Shown piece after piece: positions 22,504-34,460 of a DNA stretch of 64,000 nt (position 1 is its first letter; each line of letters opens with the position of its first letter). The notes under the pieces are model-generated. The model did not search any database and was not told the origin of the DNA. It was given only the letters and a program-made list of their open reading frames with translations. Both the position numbers and the translations under genes were made by a program. The stretch spans positions 1 to 64,000 of the forward strand of contig JABYQS010000155.1 of NCBI GenBank assembly GCA_022592435.1, given 5' to 3'. Source of the stretch: Cerioporus squamosus (lineage: Eukaryota > Basidiomycota > Agaricomycetes > Polyporales > Polyporaceae).

Positions 22504-22861
22504 GCACGCGAGCATGGAGACGTCGAGAGAGAGGGCGGACAGCCCAGCGCAGGACGTCGTATATATCGTTCGGGGCAGCCCACAGCCAGACTGCGTCCAT
22601 GCACTCGCAGAGCAGTCCAGGCCAGTCCCTCCTCCCATCGCCATCATCCCGCCCAGTCCAGCCCCGCACAATATCAGTCAACCACAGCCCAGCCTCCCAG
22701 TCCGCCGCGTGCCCCGGCGATTTCCCGCCTCGACCTAGCCACAGTGCGTAGCCGTAACCTCAATCAATGACCAATGACCAGCTGCACGCTACCTCCCGAC
22801 GCAGCACAACCTCCCGGAGGACCTCAACCCTACCACGAGATGCGAAGCGTTCGCAAGCCAC

Positions 22862-25800
22862 CGTCGCTCGCCACCCGCGTCTTCTCTTGACCTCCAGTCT
22901 CCTCGTTGCGCCTCTCTCACGCTCCTCACTCGACGCACCTCGCCGCCCACCCTTGACGATGCTCATTCGTCCACGGCTGCTTCCTCTCTCCTCCGCTCGC
23001 CGCTCGCCGCTCTCTGCCCGCTGTCATTCGCTGGACGTCTCCGCGGACTCTTCCCGCACGCGCGCACACCAGGTAGTAGTCCGCAGACACTGTATCTCGC
23101 GGTGTGCACTATATTGCTGACGTGAGTCACAGCATCTGGTGCATGCATACACCCTGGTAACCCGACGTGAGATTCCTCCTCTCCGCGTTCTGGTGAGCAG
23201 ATCTGTCATATTCCCTGTTCCCAGACACACTCACGTCAGTACAGAAGCTATACGTCCGCTCCGCGACTGTATGCGCAACCGGAGGTGTCCGTGATAGCCA
23301 TCCGGAACTCCTTTGCCGGTCGAGCATTCCTGCGCACCGCACCTCCTCACTCGGTCGCAACAAGTCACATCTCGCATTCACAGGACGCCGCTCACTCAAG
23401 ACCGGGAACATCTTCGCCGGTATGCGGCCACACCAGCCCGAGTCTGCTCATCTGGCTCCCGGAGCTCTCGCACAACCAGTCCCGCGACTTCGTCCTCGAT
23501 CTCGCCCGTGCTCACTTCCCGCTAGAACATCGCTCACAGAGTCTATCCCATACAGTAAGCATCACGCGACCGACCGAGCGATCGAATCCCGCTCATCAGC
23601 AGTGCACTCAGCAGTACAGCATGTTCAGACGAGCCGGACGCAGTCAAGAATCACGTCTCTATCGTCGCCGTGCCTCTGCCACCGCCGCTTCAAGACTCGC
23701 GACGAGGTACGTTCCACATACGCAACGCTGCCGCTCCTCCACGCTCACAGTCTTCTGATACATGCCGGTCAGAGTGTCCGCTCACCTCGCACGCGTTCAA
23801 GCCTTCCGCGCGCAAGCGGCGATGATTCCAACGCCGTCGGCATGGGCTCAATCACAACGCACAATGTATGTCTCTCCCTGTGCGATCCGGGACGCGATAC
23901 TGACACCGCTCTGTTCTTCTGACTAGCCCTTCACCATCCGCGCCATGCTGCGCCCTTCTTCCGACGCCGTCACCACTCGACACTCTCATCGCGCTATCGA
24001 ACCCCTGCACAGAATCACGACGTCCCGTAGCCTGCGTCGACCTTGTGCGGCGTCCTCAAGCTCCGTCCTCAAGCTCGGGCTCGTGCTCATCGCACACGAC
24101 GTCTGCGACGCGACCCCGGACAGTGCAGCACTCGACTAGCAAGACACAGGCTTACTGGCGTTCTCCAGACGTGCGTCCCTCGTGCTCGGGCTCGTGGTTC
24201 GTGTACTGAACTGTCTGTTCATTCGTTTCGAATCTAGATTACGTGCATCACTGTCCTACGCCACGCTACGTCGCGGGAAGCTGGGCCAGTACATCCAATA
24301 GTTCGACGACCTGTCTGCTGACCTCCTCACGCATAGTCGGTTCTCATCGTGACTCGGGACAAGCGAGCGGTACCTGTCGACGGTCCACTGCACGAACGTG
24401 CACCGGCACGCGCAGGCACCATTTCGACGGCCCCGCAGCGCTGCCCAGAGCACACGCCGCAGCCCGAACTCGTTCGCCGTCGTCTCCGCCACCCCACCCA
24501 CCAACTACGGCCAAGCCTGCACTCTCCCGGTTCCCGACGTCTCATCCGGCTCCGTGCATCGCGGTCGGGTGATGCGCCCCGTCTGTTTTCTCACACAGCG
24601 CACACAGAACCTCGCACAACCCCTCGGACTCGCTCGGTCAGTCCCTCGACTACGACTCGGACACTGGTAGCCGGGTCACTACTCGGACGCGGCTACGGCT
24701 CCGCGACGTCGCCTGCGGCGACGAGACACAAGCACTCGGTACGCCCACCGCGTTTGCGATCCCGTGGATCCGGGAGAGCAAGTCAGTACTATACAAGCAC
24801 CCGCCGGGCCGTCGTTCGCGGGCTGACTTGCCGGATGGACCCCTACTTTGGGGTGAGTACATGCAGTCGACGCACATAGGAAGGTATGCTCACCCGCGCG
24901 AGCTGACATCCCTCCAGCGCGATCCTTGTTCGCACATGAACGCCGTCCCGAGCACTCGGGCTTCGACCGTCGCTGCGGTTGTCGTCTTCCAAGGCGAGTT
25001 CGCATACACGCAGGCGAGCATGGCTGGTGAACGACTTACCTGAACAGCGGACGTCTATTTACGACGCCGATTGCGTCCAAGTCTCGCGTGATCTGGGACG
25101 AGCGTCAGCGTGCACTCGACGAGGTGCCGGACAGAAGCCGAAGGACGTACCGAGAGACAGGGCCTCGGACGCGCCCGCAAATGTCGGGAACACCGTTCCT
25201 CCCCGTCCGCATCCGAGCATGCGGGCTTTGATCGCTGCGGCGCACCAGGACCCTGAGATAAGTTCGCGTCCATGCAAGCGACGATGAACGGTGAGCGACT
25301 CACCTGTGCAGCGGACGTCACTGGTCCTCGAAGCCCGCCGGCGATGCGTCCGAGTCTCGCGCGGCCTGGGACGGGTGTTAGCATCCATGCAGTCTCGACG
25401 ATGGGCAGGAGAGAAGACGGTACGTAGAAGCCAGTTCCGGACGCGTCTGCCGATGCGCGCAAGGTATGTCAGCCGGCGATACGCGCAGACCGAGTTGGAG
25501 ATCGCACGTGCTCACCTGATGTCGGTTCAGAGGTACGTCGCCAGCGGCCGGTGTCGGTCCTGCGGATCCGGGAGTGTCAGCGCGACGAAGACACGACGGC
25601 CAGCATGCATACCTCGCCCATGCAGCGCTTCAAGCATCGTCGAAGCCGGGAGAGAGGGAGAAGCCTGGACTTGGAGGTGAGCAGGACGCACAGGCCGCCG
25701 GGAGACGATCGGCATACCGTAAGTAATGCTCATCGCAGTGGCACGCAGGGCATCGTCCTGGAAGAACGAACATCAGCGTCGTGCTACGATGCCAGGCTAC

Positions 25801-28800
25801 GGACCGCGAACTTACCTGTTGTGTCGCTGTCTTGCCACACAACGCACGAGCTACCTGCCAGACGGATCTTCTCAGTGCCCTGGATGGCTCGAAGCGCGAG
25901 ACTCGGGAGCACACTTACCCCTGCCACTGCATCGCACGTCGATATCCGAGCTGCAGCGCGTCGCGGCAGAGCCCGAACCAGGAGCCGGGAGCCGGGAGAT
26001 GAGAGGTGGGGGGAGGGCAGACGGGGACATGACGCCTCACCCGCGCCTCTCTCAGCCTAAGTACGTCGGGAGCAGGGCCCCGGGTCCGTGCGCCCGCGTG
26101 CGTTGTTTGGTGACCGTGTCTGCGTCCGAGGAAGTGCGGGTCTACGCGTCGGCGGTGTTGCAGGGCATTCTCGGCCAGCGGTGGTGGCGGACAGTGAGTA
26201 CGTACTACGTACTCTTGCATGTTCGATCTCGGTCGGTTTCCTATCTCGTTGGCAGCTGACATCAGTCACGGCATGTGGGTCGGTAGACGTTGGAATAAAT
26301 TTTGTACCTCTCTATCGCTGTGAGACTGAGATCATATGCCTTGAGCACAGTGTGTTGAGTGGCATGCACAGTCACTTCGAGGAGAGTAGGATGCTCTCGG
26401 GATCTGTGCGACAACTCGGAGTCGGTGGCACGGGAGGTTCGAGCAGAGGTGTATAAAGCTTCCGAGTCCGGTCTAACCCTGAGAGTCGCACTCACGGTAT
26501 CCCGAGTAAGTATCCTTGAATGATCAATATTCGGGGGGACCCTTGATCAGGGCAGCGTATCCGACATCGGAACAAAGCTTGGGATGTCTGCAACCAGGTA
26601 GAGACATGACCTCGGAGCTGGTCCTGGAAGTACTAGACTTGCCACAGAAAGCGACAGTTTGAATATACGAGAGGACTGGCATAAGCATTCATGCGGACAC
26701 AAAGGAGGTGGGGACTCTCTCGAACGGGCGGAAGGTTTAACCGGGAAAAACGAGTGTTTGAATTTGGGAGTGCCACATTCCGGATGAGAGGAGGCCCGGG
26801 CATGGGCTCCCACGAAGCCAGGTTTCATGTGGGCAGCGGCAGGCAAACAGGAACTTTGCAAGCATAATGGACCTCCTCCAACCGACATACAATTATCAAG
26901 CAAGCGTGTGCATACAAGACCTTCAGTGTGTCTAGTAGGACACTTTACTGTGCGGCATCATATGAAGGATGATATGAGAAATATGGCAAGCGTGGCCGTG
27001 GTACTTCAATGTCCCTTTTGGGAACCTCAGCGACATCCCCGGCGGCCAGCAGTCGCTCCACTCCATCCTCATCACCCTGCATGTTGGGATCCTGCGCTTC
27101 GAGCCTGTTGACAACGACTTTGCCGACCTCGCAACCCAAAAGCTGTCCTCCCCAGTGCGCCCATCACGCGGCCCGCGCCGTGGTGCTTCGGCCCATTCGG
27201 GACAGACCAGATCGGAACGAGCATGAAGAATGCATGCTTTAACAGCCGCAGGGAGCCGAGACGGCGTGTGAAGGATGGCCCGAAGACCCCGAAGATGGTG
27301 CTGGACTCGGACATTGAGGAGGACACTGAGGTCGAGAGTGATGTCGATGAGTAGCAGTGGTGGATCTCTTGTGTCAGGCAGTGGACGAAGGAGCAAATGG
27401 GTGTTCATGCCAATCTATTGGCCGCTGGTGGCGGTGTTGGCTTCCGATCTTGCGGTAGCGGGAGCTTCCGGTGCTGAGACGTTTCAACGGCGCTGTGCAG
27501 GCCATGCTACATAGGTATACCAGTGTCTTGCTGTGTTGGTGCAGCAGCCGGCCAGCTGTTGCCCTGTAAGGCTGAATGCACCTCCCGGCCGATGACTGCA
27601 TTGAAACTGACCGTGTACGAACCTAGAAGCCAACCCTGCAGCCATGCACTATTCGGCTGCGACGACTGCGCGCAATGTCAGATTTAGCCGAATTGTGCAA
27701 GACACGCACGACTGGTACACACCCTGTACTCCCTGCCACACTTGTAAGCCTCTTGAGACTGCGGACGGTCGCTGTAAACAAGTAAGATATGGCTATCGCA
27801 GTTTCTGGTACCCGGAAAGCTGCTACTTACCTTCATAAATTGCCCCCAGAGAGAATACACTGGAAGCGACGCAACGCGTATGGGCCGATAAGCGTCAGGT
27901 ACCACACTTGAATTGGGATGTCAGAGTGCCCTGGGAGAGCTAGGAATTTGCCGTCTCCGACACATGAATGTTCGCGTTAACCGGACCAGAGGCACTGCGT
28001 GTTGCACCCCTTCCTTCCTCCCACCACAGTGCATTCTGGCTTCGCCGTTGCCCTCTGGACTCTCCCGGCATCTGCGCGTCCTTTGGACTCCCCGGACGCA
28101 GACATAGCACTGCAGAAGACCGTGTTAGGTGAGGGCACTGCGTAGGGTTGCATACTTGCATCGGGCAGCACTGCACAGTGTTATGCACTGCTGCACTTGC
28201 CGTTCGCACTAGATGCATCATGCGACGCGCGAAGACACGATGGAGGTGTGGAGACCCGCACTGCTGTCCCGGGACCGCATCGGACGCGTTACGCGTCCGT
28301 CAACGTGTCCTGACCAGTTCTCCGAGGTGAGCATACTTCCAGCTCGATAGAATGCATCCTCGTACCGTTTGCATGGCTGCCGGCCATGGTCAAAATCCTT
28401 GAGGCCCGAGCTTTTCATCCTGCGAGCCTTCTGCTCGACCTCGATGTCAGGTAACGAGTCGTCAGCTCGTCCCCCACACTGCTGTAAGCCAAGGCTGGCA
28501 ACGATTTCTTTCGTCGTCCGGCACGCATTCTCGCGTTCCAGACGACTTGCACGGACCCCGGAAGACCTCCATGGTACAAGATATGTCCTAGAGGTACGTC
28601 AGAGGCTTCGCTGCCCATATACGCTGCTGGCGACGTACCTGACGACCTGACTTCGCCGCAGGACCTCTCCAGACAAGCCCGCGCATCCGAGACAGCGCTG
28701 GGTAGGTATGTGGCCGAGGAGACTCTCGGCTTGATTCAGGCGAGTCAGTACGACACTCTGCACATCTGCGAACGACTTTGTAGGCTTACCAAGTCGATGT

Positions 28801-29610
28801 CAGTTTGGTTCTCAGCGTGTCTCTGCACCGGTTCAATTCCAACGCTCTGGGCAGTTTATAGGTCTCCCGGGAGTCCTGCGTGACTGTCAAGCATGCTATA
28901 AGGTACGTCAGAGGCGTCCAGGCTCTCGTGTCCTCGTCTGGCGACGTACCTGACAGCCTCAGCTGATCTGCAACGTCCAGAGCTCTCGGTCCCGCTCCAC
29001 GGCTTTCGAGGTGCTCGGGTACCTGAGAGCAAGAAGAAAGGCCCCGGGTAAGTCAGTGCAACATGCAGCACGTCGAGAGCAACACGTACTTACCAGTTCA
29101 ACAGTCAACCTTCGCCCGCGCCAGGTGCGTGTTGGTGGGCATCTAGCGGCCCGAAACGGACGTTGCTACCAGTTCAGCTCCGCAGGTGTCTGTGGATGGA
29201 AAGCGGCGAGCCTCCGCAGTGGTCTTCCCTCGGGCACGCGGGTATGTTGCCGGCTCTTCCGGGGCACCGAGCGCGATATCGGAGGTCTTCAAAGCGTGTA
29301 TCCCAAGCTTCTGGGCGACGGAGGTCTGCTGCGGGACAGTGAAGTCTTCAGCGGGCGCGCACAGCTCTCGGAACGGCGCAAGAGTTCTCAGGCATGTGGG
29401 CAATGAGATCTGCTATGGGGCGTATACGAAGGCGGGAGAGCGCAATTTCCGGAACACGGTAACGAGCGCGGTAGTTGTATCATAGCGAGTCTCACCATGG
29501 CTCTCCCTGTACGTCCGAGTGTCTGCTCAGTGACATTTCCTGTACAATCCCTGTAGCTCTGTAAACCACCTCCCTGCTCCCTACCGCGCTCCCCACCCCC
29601 TCCCATCTCC
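22862..29610. other. Region X, copy 2
   Basis: Content is as for X copy 1, offset by about 8611. The part up to about 28.5 kb looks identical. From about 28.5 to 29.79 kb scattered substitutions appear, for example near 28500, 28547, 28578, 28752, 28804 and 28898. Confidence 0.7.
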
Positions 29611-31095
29611 CTACCGTGATTCTGCTGAGTCCCGTCCTATTTCCGGTCGAGCTACTCCCCCACTGCGCGCCTCACTCCGCTGCGCCCACCCAGCCACGAG
29701 GCTACCAAACACCCACTCGGCTGCTCGCGGAGAACGAAATATATTCGCGTGCGCTATGTACACGGCGAGACAGTCCTTGCGCGCCTTGGCCATCTTCATG
29801 CTGTAAGTCACCTTCTCGTCCGCGAGGCAGACGAGCGTGCGGCCCCATACGATCGCCATACGCCAATCCTCGGTCGTGTCAAGATTGGTGCCACCCACGC
29901 GACTGGGGAGGTTCTCGCCCGTCTCGAAGACGTCAAGCGCGGCGAGCCAGTACGTCGAGGGAGCGTCCGGCTCACCGGGGAGGACGATTGACGGGTCCTG
30001 CGCGACGAGGTTTCCCATGAGGAAGAGGGCGATGCCGAAGATGGCGTGAAACGCGGTCGGGAGCTCCGTGTGTCTGTGACGGGTGTGTGAGCGCGATGGG
30101 GACCGACACGGTCTATGCGCGAGGATGCGGGGACGCACCGATGAGAGACGGTCGTCGCGCGTCTGCGATGCCAGTGCGAAGAACCGGCGGAGTCAGCATC
30201 GGACCAATCGCGGTTGAGACGTTCGTCCGTGGGTGTGATCGCATCTGGGGAGCGGCTCGTGCGGTGCACTGGCACGTCGGCATACACCACGGACGGGTCG
30301 GGGTGGTCGAGGAGGAAGCGGTGGCATTCGCGGATGACGGCGCGCAGGAGCGGGATCGCTTCGGGGATGTCTTCTGCTGGACGGGGGACATCAGTCATGG
30401 TGCGGTCTGGGTCGCGCCTGGTCGCGCCTAGACGGGGACGCACCGTCGTAGCGCTCCGCGGCGCGGGCAAAGAGCTCCTTGAGGTTCTCCCAGTCCTCGT
30501 AGTCGGCGGAGCGCACGGCCTTGCCCTTGGAGGACGCGTCGGACGCGGTGGACGTGGAGGGTGCGCGGGAGATGGAGTTGGGAGACATGGCGTGGATAGC
30601 TAGGCGGACTGGCGGAAGAGGGATGCGTAGGGGCGCATTATATAGCAGATGGTCAGACAGCGGGGTGCACGAACCGGGACCGGATGTCGGGGACGATGTG
30701 AAGTCCGAGTCGGAGTCAAAGTGGCCAGAGAGGCGTCTGCGCTTGGAGGAGGCGGAGGAGGAGGAGCGGGCGTCGTCGACCTCGTCTTCGTCCTCGTGGG
30801 GGTGCGCGGAGAGGTCCCTGTGGGAGCTCGCGGCCGAGGGCGATCGGAGATGGACGGAGGCTGGGGAGACGGCGCGAGAGGAGGCAGCTGATGGTGAGTG
30901 CCAGGAGGGGGAGACGGAGGAGGAGGACGACGATGCGCGCAGAAAGTCGGCTATGCGCTCGTGCGAAAGCAGTTCCTGATTCGGCCACGGGAACGACGGC
31001 GCGGCTTGGGTTGCGCGTGCCTGGTGCTGCCGCCAGAGACCGCGGGGCCGTTTGCGCGACGGGGCGGGCAGCGACGGGACGGGCGTGGGCGACAT
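29611..31095 (-). CDS. ETT1-like gene copy 3: truncated chimera with X-derived tail
   Basis: The frame from the start at 31095 (MSPTPVPSLPAPSRKR) through the acidic and Ser-rich region and the helical blocks is open when the 67-base intron is removed. It includes FHAIFGIALFLMGNLVAQDP and DWRMAIVWGRTLVCLADEKV. It then passes the unit boundary at 29788 into the tail KARKDCLAVYIAHANIFRSP, and stops at 29611. About half of the conserved domain, including the EELYTRAQ end, is replaced by roughly 57 X-encoded residues. The TATA box at 31151-31158 and unique upstream DNA are retained, so it could be transcribed. Whether it yields a stable or dominant-negative protein is unknown. Confidence 0.5.
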
Positions 31096-31475
31096 GCACG
31101 CGAGCATGGAGACGTCGAGAGAGAGGGCGGACAGCCCAGCGCAGGACGTCGTATATATCGTTCGGGGCAGCCCACAGCCAGACTGCGTCCATGCACTCGC
31201 AGAGCAGTCCAGGCCAGTCCCTCCTCCCATCGCCATCATCCCGCCCAGTCCAGCCCCGCACAATATCAGTCAACCACAGCCCAGCCTCGAGTCCGCCTCC
31301 GTCCGTCCCATCCCTGCCCGCGCTTGTCCCCGGCCTCGACCTAGCCACAGTGCGTAGCCGTAACCTCAATCAATGACCAATGACCAGCTGCACGCGACCT
31401 CCCGACGCAGCACAACCTCCCGGAAGAGCTCAACCCTACCACGAGATGCGCAGCGTTCGCAAGCACCCCCTCGCA
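29788..31475. repeat. Partial third copy of the unit (ETT1-like 5' half only)
   Basis: The copy repeats only the ETT1-like 5' half and its promoter. Similarity to copies 1 and 2 stops near GCGTTCGCAAGC (about 31470), after a stretch of smaller differences from 31290. It has about a dozen substitutions relative to copy 2. Beyond it the sequence is unique, not X. Confidence 0.9.
30411..30430. repeat. Minisatellite, 2 x 10 bases, copy 3
   Basis: Only two GTCGCGCCTG units are present. The intron is therefore 20 bases shorter (67 instead of 87), so it can no longer be read through in frame. Confidence 0.9.
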
Positions 31476-32246
31476 GCCCGCGACCTGGGAACTTCCCCCA
31501 TCTCCCAATGAGACCCATCATCCAATCGTCGCCTTTGCAGCGTCGATACCGCGGCCATCTCTCTCTTCGAACATCACACCTCCGCGACTTGCTACGCGCT
31601 CATGGCAAGATGTTCCTCAACAGCCCCTTCCCAACGCCACTGAGCAGCGACGGCGTTCACGGCATCCGTGAGCCTTCTGAGCCGGTGCGCGAACGTCCGA
31701 TCCGCTCTCCCACTTGTGCCGGGCCCTCCTGTGGGACTCGGGGTGGCGGGAAGACGAGAAAAAGTGTCCGGTTGACGGGCTACGTGTTCAGAGAAGCCCG
31801 CTGACGGCCGCGGATTCACAACGCGAGCCAATCAGGGAGAGGTGCGCTGATACCGAGAAGTGAACGCAAGTGTCCATTGAACATTCGGACTTGGCAAGCA
31901 GAAGCGCAGAGGTGACGTGCTTACTGGCGAGGCCGTAAGAATCGCATGTGTCCCGGCACTGGGGGCAACAGCGCTACATGTCACTTGCCATGAACGCAGC
32001 ATTCCTCCGGGTCCGATTCCTACAGCGTGGAGTGTGCTCATTGTGGCATGAGATAGCTCGGACGCTGGCTCTTCGTGTGTCGAAATGTCATCCGGGTCAT
32101 CACATGCGAGTGGCCACCGGTCAGTCGCAGTGCTCCCGAGGAGGATGGGTCGGTGGCCCCGGGAGCTCAACGTGCCCGATATCTCCCAAGCTTACGAATT
32201 TAGCCTCGTTGCTGATACATCGCAGCGACGTACCATATACATCGTA
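31476..32246. other. Intergenic between ETT1-like copy 3 and the TIR element
   Basis: About 770 bases that presumably include the ancestral upstream region of the ETT1-like gene. I saw no convincing coding frame or RNA gene. The last part matches the 3' flank of the second reductase gene (GCGACGTACCATATAC here, GCGACGTACCGTATGC near 37277). Confidence 0.5.
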
Positions 32247-32651
32247 AGGTAGGCCCAGCACAGACTCGACTACGTCATGTGATCGAAATCTGTCACGCTG
32301 GGTCGGGTTTGGCTGGGCCGCGACAATGGAATTCAAACTTGAATGCAGGTAGCCACCAATCGCAAAATCCGGAACCAGCAGTCGATAGCGAAAGTGCTTT
32401 TTGACATTATTGTGGTTCTTGATTTTTAATGGAGGGCGTTGACCGAGAGCCTATCGAAAAGTTTGCACTGGCGCTTGGTTTCTTTGAGGCATTTCCGCAC
32501 CGCGCGCGTCGACAAGTCTGGTAGGCGCTGCCAGGAAAGGCAGTGAAAGCCGGTTGCAGACCCTAGAATCGTTCTACAGGTTCGATGCACGTGAGGGGTC
32601 ACGGGCGCGTCACACCATCACGACGTAGTCGAGTCTGTGCTGGGCCTACCT
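32247..32651. mobile_element. TIR element (MITE) with TA target duplication, 405 bases
   Basis: The ends are inverted repeats of about 30 bases beginning AGGTAGGCCCAGCACAGACT on each strand, nearly perfect. TA flanks both sides (32245-32246 and 32652-32653), as for Tc1/mariner-type insertions. The interior (32340-32580) is AT-richer than its surroundings and has no transposase frame, so the element is non-autonomous. It sits just beyond the stop of the reductase gene at 32700. Confidence 0.75.
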
Positions 32652-32699
32652 TATCATCATGAACAAAATATATGCCATGTCCCTCGAAGCGCCGCCTAG

Positions 32700-34376
32700 T
32701 CACAGCTGTGGCCTGGCACTGGCCCCCTCCCTGTGCCTGCGCAGAGCCTGGTTCTGAACGACGAGCAGCAGCGCATACAGCGTCTCCATCCTCTGCCCCA
32801 GACAACACAGTGGCTGTCAGTGCCTAGGTCACGTAGGACGAAACGGCACTCACCGGCATATCCACCCCCGCCCTCCGCCCCATCCTCACGACCTCCCCAA
32901 CAACATGCTCGACCTCCATCGGCCGCCCGGCCTGGACGTCCACCAGCATGCTCGGCAGGTGCTTGCTGTCCGGCCGCGCGTGGATCCGCGCCGTGTTCAG
33001 CAGCGTCTTGTACGCCACGTCCGCGTCGATACCGTCCACGCGTCGATCCGGATCCTCCGGGGACGCAAACACCGCCTGGCCGAGCGCAGACAGCTCCTGC
33101 AGCGCGTCGTACAGCAGCGGGACCGTGTACTGCCCGAGCGCAGGCGCCGCACGCGGCACGTCCGCCGTCCGCCTCTCGCTTTCGCTCTCCGTCTGCGGCT
33201 CGTTCTCCGACCGTCCCCCCTCCCTCCGCCCCAGCCGCGCTTGAGTTTGGGAGCTCTCCCCAGGGTACGAGTCGACGTGACCGGGCTCGCACTCTAGGGG
33301 GCGGAAGAACGCCCTCAGCGACTCCCGCGCGAGCGCCGCGGACGCGCCCAGCACGGCGTTCCACATGTTCTTCGCAAACTTGACGCGCTGGATCTCGGGC
33401 ACGACCGTCACCTCGCTCCCGCCCTCGCGCAGGAGCGCCGCGAGCTCCTCGAGGAGCGCGGCTTCCGCTGGCGTGTTCTCCGCGGCGGCGACGTTCGTGC
33501 GGCGGTAGATGCCCATCGACACGCGGTCCTGTATGTGCGCCGTGATGCGCGGATGGTGAGTAAGCGCACAAGTTACAGCGGGCCAGCAGATGGCTCGAGA
33601 GGAGGAGTACTGACAAAGTCGTTGTGCTCGACGACGTTCTTCTCGACGAGGTTCGTCCCGATCCACACCCCCGTGCTCACGATGCGCGGCTCCTCGTCGG
33701 GCTTCAGCGTCTTGAGCGCGTCGTACAGATCCGTCTCGACGCCCAAACCGTTCTGCATGAGCACATACGTCGGCTGCGGGTGCTCGTTCGCGTACGGGGC
33801 GGAGAGCAGGGGCGCCAGGAGGGCGGGGGCCCGCTGGAGCTCCGGGATCGCCTTCGTCGTGAGGAAGACGTAGGCGTACGGCCGATCGAGTGCGTCCGAG
33901 AGCCTCGGGAGCACTGCACGCGTTTGGAGCACGGTCGGTCAGTCCGTCGCTACCGCAGCAGATGTGTATGAAATTGATGCGGACGTACGCCGGTCAGGCC
34001 GCCATCCCTGGATGTTCCCGTACTTGCCGCTCCAAAAGTCCATTCCGTGGGCTATATCGCAGGGGAGAGAACGACTCGTGAGTCAGCAACGTGAAGTACT
34101 AGCGGGAGAAGGAGAATCCCGGATGCTCTGCCCAGGACAACACCGACCGTTTGCAACCGCGTAGTTGCTTCGCGCGACCACGGACACGCGCGCACGGCCG
34201 CTTCTCTTCAAGATCAGCGAGTCTGGTGGTGGTTATCGCGGTCATCCGCGGGTGCGGGGTGGCCTCGCACGCGTCAGCCTTCCATCTCTCGCAGGCTAAG
34301 CCAGATGGACAAACATACATATCGCACCCACGGCACCGTAGCCGACGAGCAGGACGTCCTTGCAATGGGAGGACAT
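32700..34376 (-). CDS. 2-dehydropantoate 2-reductase (ketopantoate reductase), copy 1
   Basis: ApbA/PanE-family NADPH-dependent reductase, which in the classical pathway converts ketopantoate to pantoate for coenzyme A synthesis. The minus strand starts MSSHCKDVLLVGYGAVGAI, carrying the N-terminal GxGAxG nucleotide-binding motif. It continues SLILKRSGRARVSVVARSNY, HGMDFWSGKYGNIQGWRPDR, ALDRPYAYVFLTTKAIPELQ, TYVLMQNGLGVETDLYDALK and PRIVSTGVWIGTNLVEKNVV. The C-terminal ApbA domain follows: VPEIQRVKFAKNMWNAVLGA, LLNTARIHARPDSKHLPSML, VQAGRPMEVEHVVGEVVRMG and RMETLYALLLVVQNQALRR, with the stop at 32700-32702. About six short introns are present and no frame breaks. A Ser/Glu/Arg-rich insertion (ESERRTADVP region) lies in the C domain, as in the second copy. 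It is paralogous to 37347-39009. Fungi often have several family members, so the physiological substrate is not certain. Confidence 0.88.
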
Positions 34377-34450
34377 GATGTTCGTGTCCAACGTTTATGG
34401 CCCGAGCGCCCGAGGTTGTTGACGCGACATACTACTTAAACGCCCTTTCC

Positions 34451-34460
34451 TTATCTTATC
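34451..34460 (-). promoter_or_regulatory. Paired GATA sites upstream of reductase copy 1
   Basis: TTATCTTATC is GATAAGATAA on the coding strand, two overlapping-phase GATA-factor sites about 80 bases upstream of the start at 34376. The same pair lies upstream of reductase copy 2. AreA/NreA-like nitrogen control is a possible meaning. Confidence 0.4.

Larger units (their letters stand above)
21178..29787. repeat. Tandem 8.61 kb unit, copy 2
   Basis: This unit aligns to copy 1 end to end at an offset of 8613, dropping to 8611 and then 8610 because of small indels. It is joined directly to copy 1 on the left and to partial copy 3 on the right, with the same junction sequence CGCGCCT(C/T)GGCCATC on both sides. 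Confidence 0.95.

Noticed and set aside
12565..31475. LTR-retrotransposon pair with X as internal region
   Set aside because: The 1.7 kb direct repeats are the coding 5' half of a host gene, and X has no gag, protease, reverse transcriptase, integrase, primer-binding site or polypurine tract that I can see.
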